Positions 9,881-20,946 of a stretch of DNA of 64,000 bases are shown piece by piece. The DNA comes from Bettongia penicillata ogilbyi (lineage: Eukaryota > Chordata > Mammalia > Diprotodontia > Potoroidae). The position numbers were made by a program, and so were the translations under genes. The first letter of the stretch is position 1, and the number at the start of each line of letters is the position of its first letter. The notes under the pieces were generated by a model. That model did not search any database and was not told where the DNA came from. It saw only the letters and a list, made by a program, of their open reading frames with translations. Location of the stretch: contig JAJHZJ010000221.1 in assembly GCA_023548195.1 (NCBI GenBank), positions 1,178,001 to 1,242,000 of the forward strand, given 5' to 3'.

Positions 9881-10346
9881 ACCCCACGAGGTGTTCCCGA
9901 TATGCATGTGTTAAGATTTTACATGACTACTTAAGAGAAGCAACAAAAAACAACTGTTCCATGATCCTTTGCCTGCTACTATCAAGTGAGTCAGGAAGAC
10001 AGAAACTCACTAAAGCTGTTTCCTATGGTCATTCATAATGTCCAGCCTAGAGCCTAAATTGAAGGATTCCCTAAAGATGATCAGCTCCTTCGGATGCTTC
10101 TGCTTGTGAGTACCTGTGCTGATTGTATCCATCCAGCAATATCCCCAAACCTCCTAAATGAGATTGTAATGCCTCAAAATCACATGTTACTTGTTGCTGC
10201 CAAAAAGTAGTTAGAGACCATTGATAGCCATCAGTGAATATTCCTACTTTCTCTTCCCACAAAATTTTTATGAGAAAAAATTCTATAATGCAGTAAGAAA
10301 ATTCTTGATGAATATTAGAAGGGAATAAACAGAGTTTCACAGACCA
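9881..10346. other. Unassigned stretch
   Basis: Nothing recognised. A 89-codon - strand frame (10071-10340) has no family resemblance. Confidence 0.4.
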
Positions 10347-10606
10347 TATTGTTATTCAATCATTTCAGTCACATGTGACTCTTAGTGACCCCATTAGGGT
10401 TTTCTTGGTGAAGAAACTGGAGTGGTTTGCCATTTTCTTCTCCAACTCATTTTACAGATGAAGAAACTGAGGCAAACAGGGTTAAGTGACTTGCCCAAGG
10501 TCACAAAACTGGTAAGTGTCTGAGGCCAGATTTGAACTCAGGAAGATGGATCTATCTGATGCCAGGCCCAGTATTCTATGCACTGGGCAACCTAGCTGCC
10601 TGGCAA
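10347..10606 (-). mobile_element. CORE-SINE with RTE-like tail
   Basis: 'tattcaatcatttcagtcac', 'ccattagggttttcttggtg', 'aaactgaggcaaacagggtt' and 'aacctagctgcc' at the end: full length, complement orientation. Confidence 0.9.
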
Positions 10607-10857
10607 CATCTTTATAGCCATGGAATTGACTAAAAAATGCTTATTATCCTAAAGTTTCTGGCTCTTTAAAAAAAAGCTAATCAATGGTTTCTAGAGAGCA
10701 GGGTTGAATTTATTTTATGGAACATATGATAACTTTGGCCTTCACAATTTATTAGGAAAATCACAAATGCTTTTGGAAAATCACAGTGGATTAGGGATTT
10801 ATTTTTTACTTTGACCTTAAAAGAGATCTGCTTAATCAGTATGGGGATGCCTGTGAT
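10607..10857. other. Unassigned short stretch
   Basis: No feature recognised. Confidence 0.4.
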
Positions 10858-10965
10858 TGGAACTGGACAAGATGACCTCTAAGGGTCACTTCTAAATCCT
10901 ATGAGCCTGTGACCTGTATGGTCCCTTTTCCATCTAGCATTCTATGATGCTTGTCTCCTCTTTGA
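10858..10965 (+). mobile_element. MIR 3' tail fragment
   Basis: 'ggacaagatgacctctaagg' then 'gtcacttctaaatcctatga' is the MIR 3' terminus pattern. Confidence 0.55.
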
Positions 10966-11224
10966 ATTCAAAGAGTCAGTTATCTCTTTGTTTTTAGAGG
11001 GGCAAGGAGGGAGGTGGGTGATTTAAAAGAAAAAGAAGACTTCGAAGTTACTAACCTCATGTAACAAACATGCATATACATGTCCCAATCACACACCCCA
11101 ACAACAAGCCTTCTGTCCTGACTCTTTCAGTTAAGCAGGTAGACTGTGGATGATTCTAAATGAAAAAGAAAAAAAAAAGACTGAATCTGGGCCTGTTTGA
11201 AGTTGGCCCCTGAGAAATGCTGAG

Positions 11225-11312
11225 GCAATACTAATAGGGAAATGACTAAATAAATTGTTGTACATGAATGTATTGTAATGGAATATTATTTTGCCATAAG
11301 AACTGAATGGAA
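11225..11312 (+). mobile_element. LINE-1 ORF2 C-terminal scrap
   Basis: 'gggaaatgactaaataaatt', 'aatgtattgtaatggaatat' and 'tattttgccataag' correspond to the L1 segment that reads (E)W-L-N-K-L-W-Y-x-V-M-E-Y-Y-x-A elsewhere in the window. Confidence 0.6.
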
Positions 11313-11401
11313 GGAGCACAGAAGCCCAGGTAATTGCAGCAGGCGCTCCTGAGACTATCAGCCAGCAGATTAAATGTCTGGAAGTCACCTACTTTAACTT
11401 G

Positions 11402-13130
11402 CAGGAGCCAAGATGGCAGAGTGGGTAATTGCTATCTTCCTCCCCTTGTTGATCTTGAAGAGTCCAGAGAATATTTCCCCAGGAAAAATCCTAGAGCAGT
11501 GGGATCAGGTGAAGGGGTAAAGAATATCTTAGCCTGTAAGGTTAGGAAAATCACTAGTTCCTCTTGCTGTAGCTGAAGGGGACCAGTGCAGGACTGGAGC
11601 TGTCCCAGACAGCCTCACCTCAGCAAACCTGGAGGAGATCATGAGCCCCAGGGGGGTGGAGCCCACAACCACCAACATCAGGACTCCAGGTGTGCCTCAG
11701 CACCCCAGGGGAATTGGGAAGACACTAATGCAGACAGAATCACCAACCACTTAGCTTGCCTATGCTGAGCTCAGCACAGGAGACCTCCTATAGCCAGACA
11801 ACCTCTCTCCCACACTTAACCCAGCTGACTCCAGGGAAACACTGGGGAAACCCAAAAAGACTTCACCTAATCTCTGCTTTCCAACACCAACCAACTCAGC
11901 ACCAGGTAAGCTGCAACATTTTAGCTTCTAGCTGAAAGTACCAAGGGCCACAACACACAAAACCTCAAGTTCTAGGCACAAGAACTATGGGACAGGGCAC
12001 CCTGTGCTTCAGAAGCAGATATCTACTTTAAAAGTCAGGAAAAGGGTGATCATAATGACTAAGAAGCAAAGAAGAAAAGAAAAGACCATAGAATCTTTCT
12101 ATGGGGACAAGGACTAAAACATGAATACTAAAGAGGTCAACATTGAGACTATACTCCCATCTGAAACTTCAGAAGGGAATATGAACTGGTCTCAAGGCCA
12201 AAGAGCATTCTTGGAAGAGCTCAGGAAGCATTTTAAAAGCCAAATTAGAGAAATAGAAGAAAAACTGGCCAATAATTTTTAAAAATATGAAAAAAGAAAT
12301 CACAGAAGAATTTAGAAGAAAAATTGGACAAATGGAAAAGGAAGTATAAAACCTAATTGGAGAAAATAACTCCTTAAAAGGAACAATTGGACAGATGGAA
12401 AAGGAGATGTGAAAGTTATTGAAGGAAACAACTTGATAAAAATCAGTCAAACAATCTAAAGAATGAAAAGATAGAAGAAAATGTAAAATATCTAATTGAA
12501 AAATAACTGAATTGGAAAATAGATCCAGGGAGAAAATCTAAGGATTATTGGTCTACCAGAAAGTCATGATAAAAAAAAAGCCTGGAAAATATGTTGCAAG
12601 AAATCATCAAGGAAAACTGCCCAGAAATCCTAGATCCAGAGCCAAAAATCCAGAGGCCATTCATAGAAAGAATCTACCATTCACCTCCCAAAAGGGATCC
12701 AAAACTAAAAACACCAAGGAATATAGTTGCCAAATTCCAGAATTATCAAGTGAAGGAGAAAATACTGCAGACAGTCAGAAAGAAACAATTTAAATATTGA
12801 GGAGCTACAGTCAGGATCACACAGGACCTTGCAGCTTAAAGGACTGAAGGGATTGGAATATGATATTCTGTAAGGCAAAGGAACTAGGACTATAACTAGC
12901 AAAGTTGAACATAACGTTTCAAGCAAGGAGATGGACATTCAATGAAATAATGGATTTCCAGACCTTCCTGATGAAAAGGACATGGCTCAATAGAAAATGT
13001 GATCTTCAGACACAGGTCTCAAGAGAGGCATAAAAAGGTAAACAGGGGAAAATAAACAAAAAAAATCTTGTTATTCAATATGGGCAAACTGGTTACATTC
13101 CTATAAGGGAAGATGAGATTTGTTAATCTT
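11402..13130 (+). mobile_element. HAL1-like (ORF1-only LINE-1) element A, older copy
   Basis: Starts 'ggagccaagatggcagagtg', the same 5' end motif as the copies at 16.84 kb and 57.04 kb. A 5' UTR of about 650 bp is followed by a heavily decayed ORF1 (12056 to about 12977). The post-ORF1 text 'gttacattcctataagg' matches element C ('gtttacattcctacatgg'). The match to element C stops near 13130, so the rest of the tail is lost or unrecognisable. No ORF2. Its ORF1 is clearly more diverged than B and C, so it is an older or different subfamily. Confidence 0.7.
12056..12977 (+). pseudogene. LINE-1 ORF1 pseudogene (element A)
   Basis: The ATG at 12056 begins M-T-K-K-Q-R-R-K-E-K-T-I-E and meets a stop within about 25 codons. 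The conserved ORF1 C-terminal half is readable in scattered frames: K-E-N-C-P-E-I-L-D-P and H-S-P-P-K-R-D-P-K at 12591-12800. The coiled-coil part (12240-12470) is rich in Glu/Lys with stops. ORF1p is the RNA-binding chaperone of the L1 RNP; this copy cannot make it. Confidence 0.75.
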
Positions 13131-14094
13131 TTTTTTTAATTTTTAATTTTTTAACACAGTTTATAACAGATAAAGCAATTCAGACTTTTGGTCAGGTGAT
13201 ACTTCTTTTTAAAGCATTTACAATATGGACCACAAAAGAATTTTTTTTAAAACATTAACCAACTGAGACACAAATATTATTTATATTACTAACTTCACAA
13301 GCTCTTAACCTAATTGTCTCCACAGTATTACTAAGAATTAAAGGACCCTAACTTATTGTTGTTGGCCTAAAGTCCTATGCCTAATAACTTAGTTTTAGAC
13401 AACCTCAGATGTTCCCCTACCCATAATCTATAATTGAATAGATCTGGTATTAAGCTTACAAACCTTTTGACTGTAGGAAATTGCCACCAATAGTAAGGAC
13501 ATTGCAGGGATACAATATCTCCCCAACTTCATGTCAGTTCCAGGCAGGATTAGATTATCCACTTGCATTCAGTCAGGCTTAACGTCTGCCAGGTGTCAGT
13601 GGGGAAATTGAGTCAGGAGAATCCCACCTCAGCCCATGCTGAACAGCCGCTCCCCCACCCTTCCCTTGAGATCACCTATGCAGTTCATACCAGCATCTCA
13701 TCAGCTTACTGGCATCATGGATTAGAGGTTCAGATCGCCTTTCTTTCTACCCATACCTGGAGTTAGACTTAGAAGAACAGTCACTTAATAGTCCCATAGC
13801 ATCTAAAAAGTTCCAATAACCAGGTTCCAAATATGATTATAGTTTCACTTTGGCTAAGGAACCTCTTTTGAGGCAAGTCTTAAGTGGCTTACATGTCTTT
13901 CTGTACATGTTCTGGTTCCTGATTAAATGGCAATCATAAAATCAAATTTACCATTAAAACCTTGACTTTTCCATCAATGCCAAATTTTACCTGAGGTTAC
14001 CTTCCTCTGGGAAATTTAGACTGAAATTCTTTTCCCCAGACTAAAGATGTCATTGATTTATTCTCAGTAATTAATTCAGTCTATTGTTTTTAAT
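13131..14094. other. Unassigned block between two HAL1-like elements
   Basis: About 960 bp starting with a T-rich run ('tttttttttaatttttaatt'). It has no ORF above 70 codons and matches no repeat I recognise. It may be a non-coding LTR-like or LINE-derived block, or the remnant 3' part of element A. Unresolved. Confidence 0.4.
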
Positions 14095-14878
14095 ACTAAT
14101 TGCTTTCACCTCACTTTGTGACATGTCCAATTTTTCTCCCCATCACTCCCCTCCCCCTGCTTCCTAATACCTTGCATTCTGATTACTCCTTCCCTAAATA
14201 TACCCTCCCCTCCTTCACACCCCACCCCTCTCCTATCCCCATCTTCTCTCTTTTCTTGCAGGGCAAGATAAATTTTCATTCCCTATTCCCTGTAGTTCTT
14301 ATTTCCTGATTATATGCAGTAAAAATTCTCAACATTCATTTCTAATCCTTTGAATTCTAACTTCTCTCCCTCCTCTACTCCCTCCCCAACCCCACTGAGA
14401 AGGGAAGTAATTCAATGCATACTAAACACGTGTTCTTTTGCAAAAGACTTCCATAATAATCATGTTGTGTAGTACTGATTATATTGCCCTCTGTCCTATT
14501 CTATTCCCCCTTATTTTTCATCCTACAATTGACCTTGTCCATTCTCAAAAGTGTTTCTTTCTAGTCCCTTCTCCCATTTTGCCCTCCCCTCTAACAATCC
14601 CCTCACCCCACTTGTCACCTCTTCTCCTTTCTTGTGGTGTGATATAAATTTTCATATCAAATTTAGTGAGCATGTTATTCCCTCCTTCAGTCACATGTGG
14701 GGAGAGTAGCTTTATTTTTGCCTCTTTCCCCTTCTCCCTTATCTCCTCCATTGAATAAAACTTTTCTTATCTCTTTTATGAATTATAGCCTGCCGCATTC
14801 CATTACTCCCTTTCTCTTCCTGAAATTTTCCTCCTTCACCCCTTAATTTTAATTTAATTTAATTTTATTTGTGTATTT

Positions 14879-14962
14879 GTGTGTGTGTGTGTGTGTGGAT
14901 ATCATCTCTTCTGATATAACACACACTGTACTCTCTATCTATGTGTATGTGTGTGTGTGTGT
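14879..14962. repeat. Two short (GT)n runs inside HAL1-like element B
   Basis: GT runs at about 14879-14898 and 14944-14962 lie in the 3' UTR, where element C carries CA runs on the coding strand (58949-59036). The tract is therefore ancestral to the family. Confidence 0.85.
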
Positions 14963-15120
14963 ACAATCTCTCCAACTGAAAAAATACTGAGAAAAGATTC
15001 AAGAGTTAAAAATGTTTTCTTTCCATGTGGTAATGTAAATAGTTCAGCTTTAGAGAGTCTTTTATGATTTTTCTTTTCTGTTTACCTTTTCATGCTTCTC
15101 TTGATTCTTGTCTTGGGAAG

Positions 15121-16201
15121 TCAAATTTTTCTATACAGATCTGATCTTTTCCTCAATATAAAATCTTGAAAGTTGACTATATCATTGAATGACCATTTTT
15201 TCCCTTGAAGTATTATATTCAGATTTGCTGGGCAGGTGATTCTTGGTTTCAATCCTGGTTCCTTTGACTTCTGAAATATCCCATTCCAAGCCCTTCGCTC
15301 CCTTAATGTTGAAGCTGTCAGATCTTGTGTTATCCTGATTGTATTTCCACAGTACTCAAATTGTTTCTTTCTAGCTGTTTGCAGTTTTTTCTCCTTGATC
15401 TGGGAACTCTGAAATTTGGGCACAATATTCCTAGGAGTTTCTCTGTTCAGGTTTCTTTCAGGAGGTCATCAGTGAATTCTTTCAATATCCATTTTGCCTT
15501 CTGATTCTATCAGAGGGTAGTTTTCCTTGATAATTTCATGGAAGATAATGTCTAGGCTCTTTTTTTGATCATGGCTTTCAGTAGTCCCATAATTTTTAAA
15601 TTCTCTCTCCTGGATCTAGTTTCCAGGTCAGTTGTTTTTCCAATGAGATATTTCACATTCTCTTCCATTTTTTCATTCCTTTGGTTTTGTTTGGTGATTT
15701 CTTGGTTTCTCAGAAAGTCATTAGCCTCCATCTGTTCCATCTAATTTTGAGAGAACTATTTTCTTCAGTGAGCTTTTGAACCTCTTTTTCCATTTGGCTA
15801 ATTCTGCTTTTGAAAGCATTCTTCTCCTCATTGGCTTTTTGAACCTCTTTTGCCAATTGAGTGAGCCTATTTTTCAAGGTGTTATTTTCTTCAGCATTTT
15901 TTTGGGTCTCCTTTAGCAGGGTATTAATCCATTTTTCATGCTTTTCTTGCATCTCTCTCATTTCTCTTCCCAGTTTTTCCTCCACCTGTCTAACTTGATT
16001 TTCAAAATCCTTTTTGAACTATTCCATGGCCTGAGCCCATTGGATATCTATTTTGGATGTTTGGGATACAGGGGCCTTGACTTCTATGTCTTTCCCTGAT
16101 GGTAAGCATTGTTCTTCCTCATCAGAAAGGAAAGGAGGAAACATCTGTTCACCAAGAAAGTAACCTTCTATGGTCTTATTTTTTTTCCCTTTTCTGGGCA
16201 T
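15121..16201 (-). pseudogene. LINE-1 ORF1 pseudogene (element B)
   Basis: Starts M-P-R-K-G-K-K-N-K-T-I-E-G-Y-F at 16201. A TAG near 16020 interrupts it, and the same frame then continues as the Lys/Glu-rich coiled coil to about 15740. A -1 shift at S-S-L-K-I follows (frame moves to 15740-15552), and another single-base loss occurs near 15580 (G-L-L-K-A instead of G-L-P-E-S). The C-terminal RRM/CTD part runs to 15121 (K-F-Q-S-S-Q-I-K-E-K-K-L-Q). The shift at S-S-L-K-I is shared exactly with element C; the TAG and the second shift are private to B. Confidence 0.9.
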
Positions 16202-16822
16202 TTTCCCAGCCAGTTACTTGACTTCTGAGATTCCTCTCCACCCCTACCTCACTAGTGCTTGGCGTCTGAGATTCAAATGCTGCTCCCCAGCCTCAGTGCT
16301 TTCAGCAGGGGGCGGGGCTACTATTGAGTAGGATTAAGTTCAGGTTCTCAGGTGCGGGCAGGGCTGCCTCCCAGGGTCAGTTTCCTCAGGGGGTTTATGC
16401 GGAGACCTTCAACAATGGAGCTCCGGACTACCCTGTCCTCCGCTTCCCCCGCTGCTTCCTCCCAAGGGGGCCTGAGTTAAGGAGACACCCTGCTCCCCTC
16501 TTGGCCAGCCCAGAAGTCTCTCTCACTGACCTGTAGTGCCTGTGGGTGGAGGGACCTTTGCAGCTGCCAAAGATTCTGTCTCTGAAGCCTGCTCGAATCT
16601 GGTCCTCTCAGTGCTGTGTGGCCAAGGCAGGCCTGGGCTCTGCTCCGGGTCTGGTGCATGACAGACCCTTGGTGCTGGTTTTTCAGGGCTCTCTGGAACA
16701 GAAATCTCCTCCACTCCATTGCTGTGCGGCTTCCACTGCTCCAGAATTTGTTGGGAGTTTCTCTTTACAGGTATTTATGGGCTGTGGGTTCAGAGCTAGC
16801 ATATGTGAATCTTTCTACTCCA

Positions 16823-16831
16823 CCATCTTGG
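16823..16831 (-). promoter_or_regulatory. YY1-like motif at the 5' end of element B
   Basis: CCAAGATGG (complement strand), about 12-20 bp from the element's first base. Human L1 has a YY1 site at a comparable place that sets the transcription start. Function here is inferred from position and sequence only. Confidence 0.5.
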
Positions 16832-16934
16832 CTCCTCCCCCCAACATTGTCTATCTTAAAAGAGCTGCCATGGTGTGCATTTTGGAGATCAGTTGATCAT
16901 TTACAATAATAACAAATATAAGTTAGTAGAGAGA

Positions 16935-17105
16935 CAGAGTAGCCTAACAGATAGGGTTCTTGACTTCAAGATAAGAAGATTAGGGTTTGACTCTTGCCTC
17001 ATATACTTGCTAGCTGTGTGACCCTGGGTAAGTCATTTAACCTTCCAATGAGGGGATTGAATTTGACAGATCTAAGGTCTCTTCTAGCTCTAAATCTTTG
17101 ATCCT
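16935..17105 (+). mobile_element. MIR
   Basis: 'gctagctgtgtgaccctggg', 'taagtcatttaacc' and the 3' text 'ctaaggtctcttctagctct', 'aaatctttgatcct'. Nearly complete, with a short central deletion. Confidence 0.75.
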
Positions 17106-17340
17106 AGGTGGTGCAGTGGAAAGAGTACCAGGGCTAGAGTCAGGAAGATCTGAGTTCAAATCTAGCCTCAGACACTTACTAGCTGTGAGACTCTGGGCAA
17201 GTCACTTAACCCTGTTTGCTTCAGTTTCCTCATCTGCAAAATGAGCTGGAGACGGGAATGGCAAATCTCTCTAGCATCTGCCAAGGAAAACCTCAGAATG
17301 AGGTCACAAAGAGTTAAACATGACTGAAAAACAATAACAC
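17106..17340 (+). mobile_element. CORE-SINE with RTE-like tail
   Basis: 'aggtggtgcagtggaaagag', 'gatctgagttcaaatctagc', 'tgagctggagacgggaatgg', 'gttaaacatgactgaaaaac'. Full length except the first bases. Confidence 0.9.
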
Positions 17341-17525
17341 AGAATGCTTTAAGGTTTGAAAAGAATTTTCCTCACAATAACCCCGCAAAGCAGGGAGTGC
17401 AGGTGTTATTATCCTTATCTTACAATGAAGCTTAGAGAAGTCATGGTGACAGTCAATAAATGATTAAGGCGAGAGCAAAATTCAGGCCTTCTTTACTCTA
17501 AGACTAATGATCTTTCTCATCTAAT
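17341..17525 (-). mobile_element. MIR
   Basis: 'gtgttattatccttatctta', 'agagaagtcatggtgac', 'attcaggccttctttactct': complement-orientation MIR. Confidence 0.65.
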
Positions 17526-17597
17526 CTCTGCCATATTCAACATAGAGGTGTTTTTAACTAGTGAAGGGAAGCCTATAAACTGACATGACTCCAATGG

Positions 17598-17745
17598 CTT
17601 ATAGATTTAAAGGTGGAAGAGGACTAAGTCCAAACCCCTCATTTTACAGATGAGGAATCTGAAGCCTTGACAAGTTGAAAGGACTTCCCCAGAGTCACAC
17701 AGTTAGCAAGTTTCTGAAGCAGGATTTGAACCCAGGTCTTTTTTA
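17598..17745 (-). mobile_element. MIR-like
   Basis: 'tttaaaggtggaagaggact', 'cattttacagatgaggaatc', 'agagtcacacagttagcaag', 'gatttgaacccaggtctttt' are complement MIR/L3-linked landmarks. Confidence 0.65.
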
Positions 17746-17756
17746 CTTGAGTCTAG

Positions 17757-17872
17757 ACCCCTTTTATTAAGGGAATTTATTCTGTGAAGCTTGGATTCAG
17801 TGAAAGGGCCACACTTGAGGACCTAGAAGGCCACATGTGACCCTGAGGCTGCAGGTGCCTCATCCCTGGAGA
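17757..17872. mobile_element. hAT-type non-autonomous fragment
   Basis: 'cacttgaggacctagaaggc', 'cacatgtgaccctgaggctg' and 'caggtgcctcatccctgg' resemble hAT termini of the GGCCGCAGGTTCCCCACCCCTG kind. Preceded by an imperfect palindrome 'cccttttattaaggg'. Confidence 0.5.
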
Positions 17873-17924
17873 ACTGATTCTATCCACCACACAAAAGATG
17901 TCAACTCACATCCTGGCCTATAAA

Positions 17925-18070
17925 ACTGCCAGTGGCCTAAATCAGATTAAAATAAAACTGGGAAATGTGTAACAAAATAGCTAAAAATACAACCCAACAT
18001 AGATAATGTTAATTTGTGGTCCATTAGCGATCCATTTCTATTTGAGTAAAACACCATTGGCCACACCTGG
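17925..18070 (+). mobile_element. hAT-type MITE, copy 3 of 3
   Basis: 'gtgtaacaaaatagctaaaa', 'aacatagataatgttaattt', 'tttctatttgagtaaaacac', 'cattggcc': the same internal order as the copy at 8253-8425. Confidence 0.6.
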
Positions 18071-18578
18071 CTGCCTCTCAGTTGGAGAAAAGGAGAGAAC
18101 ATCAGTTTCATTGTAAGGACCATATTATGAGCGCTGTTTCTACATATGAGACCTCTGACATTGTCAGCTTATGGAGGCAAAACCCAAGGCAGATCACCAA
18201 TAATTAATGTCATCACTAAACTACATGTAGCCCTGGGACCTGCAGTTTACAGATGGTGTACATTAGCCTTGCCTTCAAGGCCTGGGGTGAGCCACCTTTC
18301 TGAAGAAATTTGCCATGTTTCCATTTACTCACTTTCTGTGAGGGGAGAAATGGAGGACCACTCTATTAAGGAGCAGAGAGAAGTGGGTCCTTTTCCAAAA
18401 TTAACCATGCAGAACTTCTCTGGAGAACCTTCCATAATGTTGGCAGCTGATGCTTAGTGGAGATGGAAGTGGAGATAGCAGGAAGCTCCCACATGCAAAT
18501 TAAAAGGAAGAAGGAGGTGGTCTTCTCTTTATCTAAATGCCAAAGGCAAAGGTCCACCCACACCTAAGTTATTATCAG
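18071..18578. other. Unassigned stretch
   Basis: A 103-codon frame (18146-18457) is open on the + strand but its protein resembles nothing I know, and the region has no splice or start context. Probably a chance ORF. Confidence 0.4.
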
Positions 18579-18579
18579 T

Positions 18580-18655
18580 TAATCCACAAACGTTAATCAA
18601 GAATCTACTTCATGGGACAAACTACCACTAAGTGCTGAGGATGCAAATGAAATGC
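18580..18655 (-). mobile_element. L2 3' end fragment
   Basis: 'gttaatcaagaatctacttc' then 'ctaagtgctgaggatgcaaa' is the complement of the L2 terminus. Confidence 0.5.
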
Positions 18656-18659
18656 TTTG

Positions 18660-18830
18660 ATTGCCAGTTAAATCTTTTTCTAAAGTTTTTAAAGTCAATT
18701 ACATTTTATTTTCAGTTCCAAATTCTCTCTCCACCAACCAATGAGAAGTCAAGAAAAATTAAAAATCATTACAAATATATATACACATGCAAATTTGCCA
18801 CTCAGTTAATCCTTAGCAAGGTTTACTGGA
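18660..18830 (-). mobile_element. LINE-1 3' UTR fragment
   Basis: 'ttacattttattttcagttc', 'caaattctctctccacc' and 'caatgagaagtcaag' are the complement of the L1 3' terminus (GAGAATTTGGAACTCAAAATT...). It splits two L2-end fragments. Confidence 0.6.
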
Positions 18831-18857
18831 TAGCCAGCTTAGAGATTGGCATGTAAG

Positions 18858-19185
18858 AGGGGCCAATCAGTTAGTCAATAAACATTTGTTAAGCTCCTTC
18901 TACAGACCTGGCAGCAGTGCTAAGCACTTGGGGATACAAAGAAAAAGCAAAAGAAATTTCCCTGCTCTCTAGGGGCTCTCAATTAATGGGGGAGAGGGAG
19001 GGAGGGAAGGTATGTAGCTGGAGATATGATGAACTCCTAGGGATGGAGGCAAAGAATGAGATGTCTGTCCTGGGTATCCTCCTTAAATAGAAGATATGAG
19101 AGATGCACTTCATACTTTATCCTCCACCTTCTCCAAACTGAGGAAGGGAGAGGCTCCAGGAGCAGGGGTATTTCAAAGTCAACGT
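18858..19185 (-). mobile_element. L2 3' region
   Basis: 'gtcaataaacatttgttaag', 'gtgctaagcacttggggata' and 'tgctctctaggggctctcaa' are the complement of the L2 3' end, then fade into purine-rich text. Confidence 0.65.
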
Positions 19186-19189
19186 GATC

Positions 19190-20118
19190 TTTTAAAAGAA
19201 ATTATTTATTTAGTTTTAGTTTCCAACGTTCACTTTTATAAGAGTGTGAATTACCAATTTTTCCCCTCCCTCTTCTCCCCCTCCCCAAGATGGCATGCAG
19301 TCTCATATAGGCCATATACCTACACTCATAGTAAACATATTTCCACATTAATTATGTTGTGAAAAAAGAATATGAACAAAAGGAAAAACCATGAGAAAGA
19401 AAAAACAAGAAAAGAGAGAAAAATAATATGCATCAATTTGCATTCAGGCTGTATAGTTTTTTCTTTGGATGTGCACAGCATTTTCCATCATGAGTCTTTT
19501 GGAGTTGCTTCCATTGCTGAGAAGAGCTAAGTCTATCGAAGTTGCTATTACTGTTGCTATTACTGTGTACAATCTTCCCCTGATTCAGCTCACATCAATC
19601 AGTTCATGTAAGTCTTTCCAGGTTTTTCTGAAATCTGCTTGCTCATCATTTCTTATGGAGCAATAGTATTCCATTACAACCATATGCCACAACTTGTTCA
19701 ACCTTTCCTCAACTGATGCCATAAACATATTTGTACGTGTGGGTCCTTTTCCCTTTTTATGATATCTTTGGGATATAGACCTAGTAGTGGTATCACTAGA
19801 CCAAAAGGTATGCACGGTTTTATAACCCTTTGGACATAGTTCCAAACTGCTCTCCAGAATGGTTGGATCGATTCAAAACTCCACCAACAATGCCTTAGTG
19901 TTCCAATTTTCCCACATCTCCTCCAATATTTATAATTTACCTGTATTGTCATATTTGCCAATCTGATAGGTATGATGTGGCATCTCAGCATTGTTTTAAT
20001 TTGCATTTTTCTAATCAATAGTGATTTAGAGCATTTTTTCACATGACTATTGATAGCTTTAATTTCTTCATCTAAAAGCTGCCTGTTCATGACCTTTGAC
20101 CATTTATCAATTTGAGAA
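19190..20118 (-). mobile_element. LINE-1 3' end with ORF2 C-terminus
   Basis: The - strand carries the ORF2 C-terminal region and 3' UTR, ending at the T-rich run near 19195 (the A tail). The 5' truncation is near 20118, where text complementary to 'gataaatggtcaaaggt' ends. This is an ordinary 5'-truncated L1. Confidence 0.85.
19585..20118 (-). pseudogene. LINE-1 ORF2 C-terminal pseudogene
   Basis: ORF2p is the L1 endonuclease/reverse transcriptase; only its C-terminus remains. Readable blocks: D-K-W-S-K-V-M-N-R-Q-L near 20110, W-R-R-C-G-K-I-G-T-L-R-H-C-W-W near 19920, N-Y-V-Q-R-V-I-K-P-C-I-P near 19840, and N-K-L-W-H-M-V-V-M-E-Y-Y-C-S in the 19845-19585 frame. A frameshift near 19800 separates the two open frames. 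The RT catalytic core is absent. Confidence 0.85.
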
Positions 20119-20504
20119 TGAAGGCAATGTAATCTTACAGTATAATGAGGTTCCAGCAGAGCATGAGGAAGTCTGGGGTGGGTGGCAAATGAAGGGGAGA
20201 GATTATAGATAGTAACCAGGGCAGGAGATCTGAGCACCAGGAAAGGATACACTGCAAAAGAACATAGAAGGATGGAAAAGACAAATGTCATCTGTTTCAC
20301 TAAAGCCCAGAGTTGACTGACCACTAATCAAGATATAAGGTATAGATTGCCAAATTCACCTATAGTCTTTGGTTTTCTTTGGGAGGGGGGAGTCATTTTA
20401 AGCTTTTAAGAACATTGCCCCCAAACTGGGTGTACGCTCTCCCTTTGCACACATGAAGTATTTGGGAAAAGTGGGCTTAACCCCAGAGTACAATGGTAGT
20501 GAGC
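20119..20504. other. Unassigned stretch
   Basis: The - strand frame of the L1 ORF2 relic stays open by chance to 20324, but the text no longer matches L1. Confidence 0.45.
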
Positions 20505-20893
20505 CACACATGGACTATGACAATAGCTTCCCAACTCTACTCTTTCCCTCATCTGATCTACCCTGCCGGGTTCATCTTCCTCTTGCACAGTTCTGTTTCA
20601 TCACTCATTGTTTAGAAGCTTTCCATGGTTCCCCAGTGTCTATGAAATAATGTTCAAACTCACGCAAGACCTGGCATTAGAGGTCCTCCAGCACTCCTCC
20701 TAACCTCCATTTCCAGACTTTTCTTATTCTACTCCTCCTTCTGTGCCCTATGCTCCACCTAAACCAGACTACTTTTCATCTCTCAATCACATTCTGTCAG
20801 CTTCCTCCTTTATATCTTTGTTCATTGTTGCCACATACCTCAGGACCTTCTGCTATCTCCCTGATCCCTACCTGCTGAAGCTTGTTGTGTTGT

Positions 20894-20895
<2 letters not shown>
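20505..20895 (+). mobile_element. L2 3' half fragment
   Basis: 'ggactatgacaatagcttcc', 'gcaagacctggcattagagg', 'ctccatttccagacttttct', 'ttgccacatacctcaggacc' follow the L2 sense order (gactactgcaatagcctcc ... caagaccttccatgatctgg). Confidence 0.7.

Positions 20896-20945
<50 letters not shown>
20896..20945. repeat. (GT)n microsatellite
   Basis: About 24 uninterrupted GT units directly following the L2 fragment. Confidence 0.97.

Positions 20946-20946
<1 letters not shown>

Larger units (their letters stand above)
14095..16842 (-). mobile_element. HAL1-like (ORF1-only LINE-1) element B
   Basis: On the - strand the element begins at about 16842 (GGGGAGGAGCCAAGATGG), with a GC-rich 5' UTR to 16202, ORF1 at 16201-15121, then a purine-rich 3' UTR (T/C-rich on the + strand) with GT/CA runs to about 14095. 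Layout, UTR text and ORF1 closely parallel element C at 57.0-59.9 kb. There is no ORF2 coding text anywhere between ORF1 and the 3' end. I could not find a confident target-site duplication. It lies tail to tail with element A. Confidence 0.8.

Noticed and set aside
13131..14094. Possible endogenous retrovirus LTR
   Set aside because: No TG...CA ends, poly(A) signal/site pair, primer-binding site or gag/pol text could be identified.
14879..14962. CRISPR-like spaced repeats
   Set aside because: These are GT dinucleotide runs in a retroelement UTR; the genome is mammalian and no conserved repeat-spacer pattern exists anywhere in the window.
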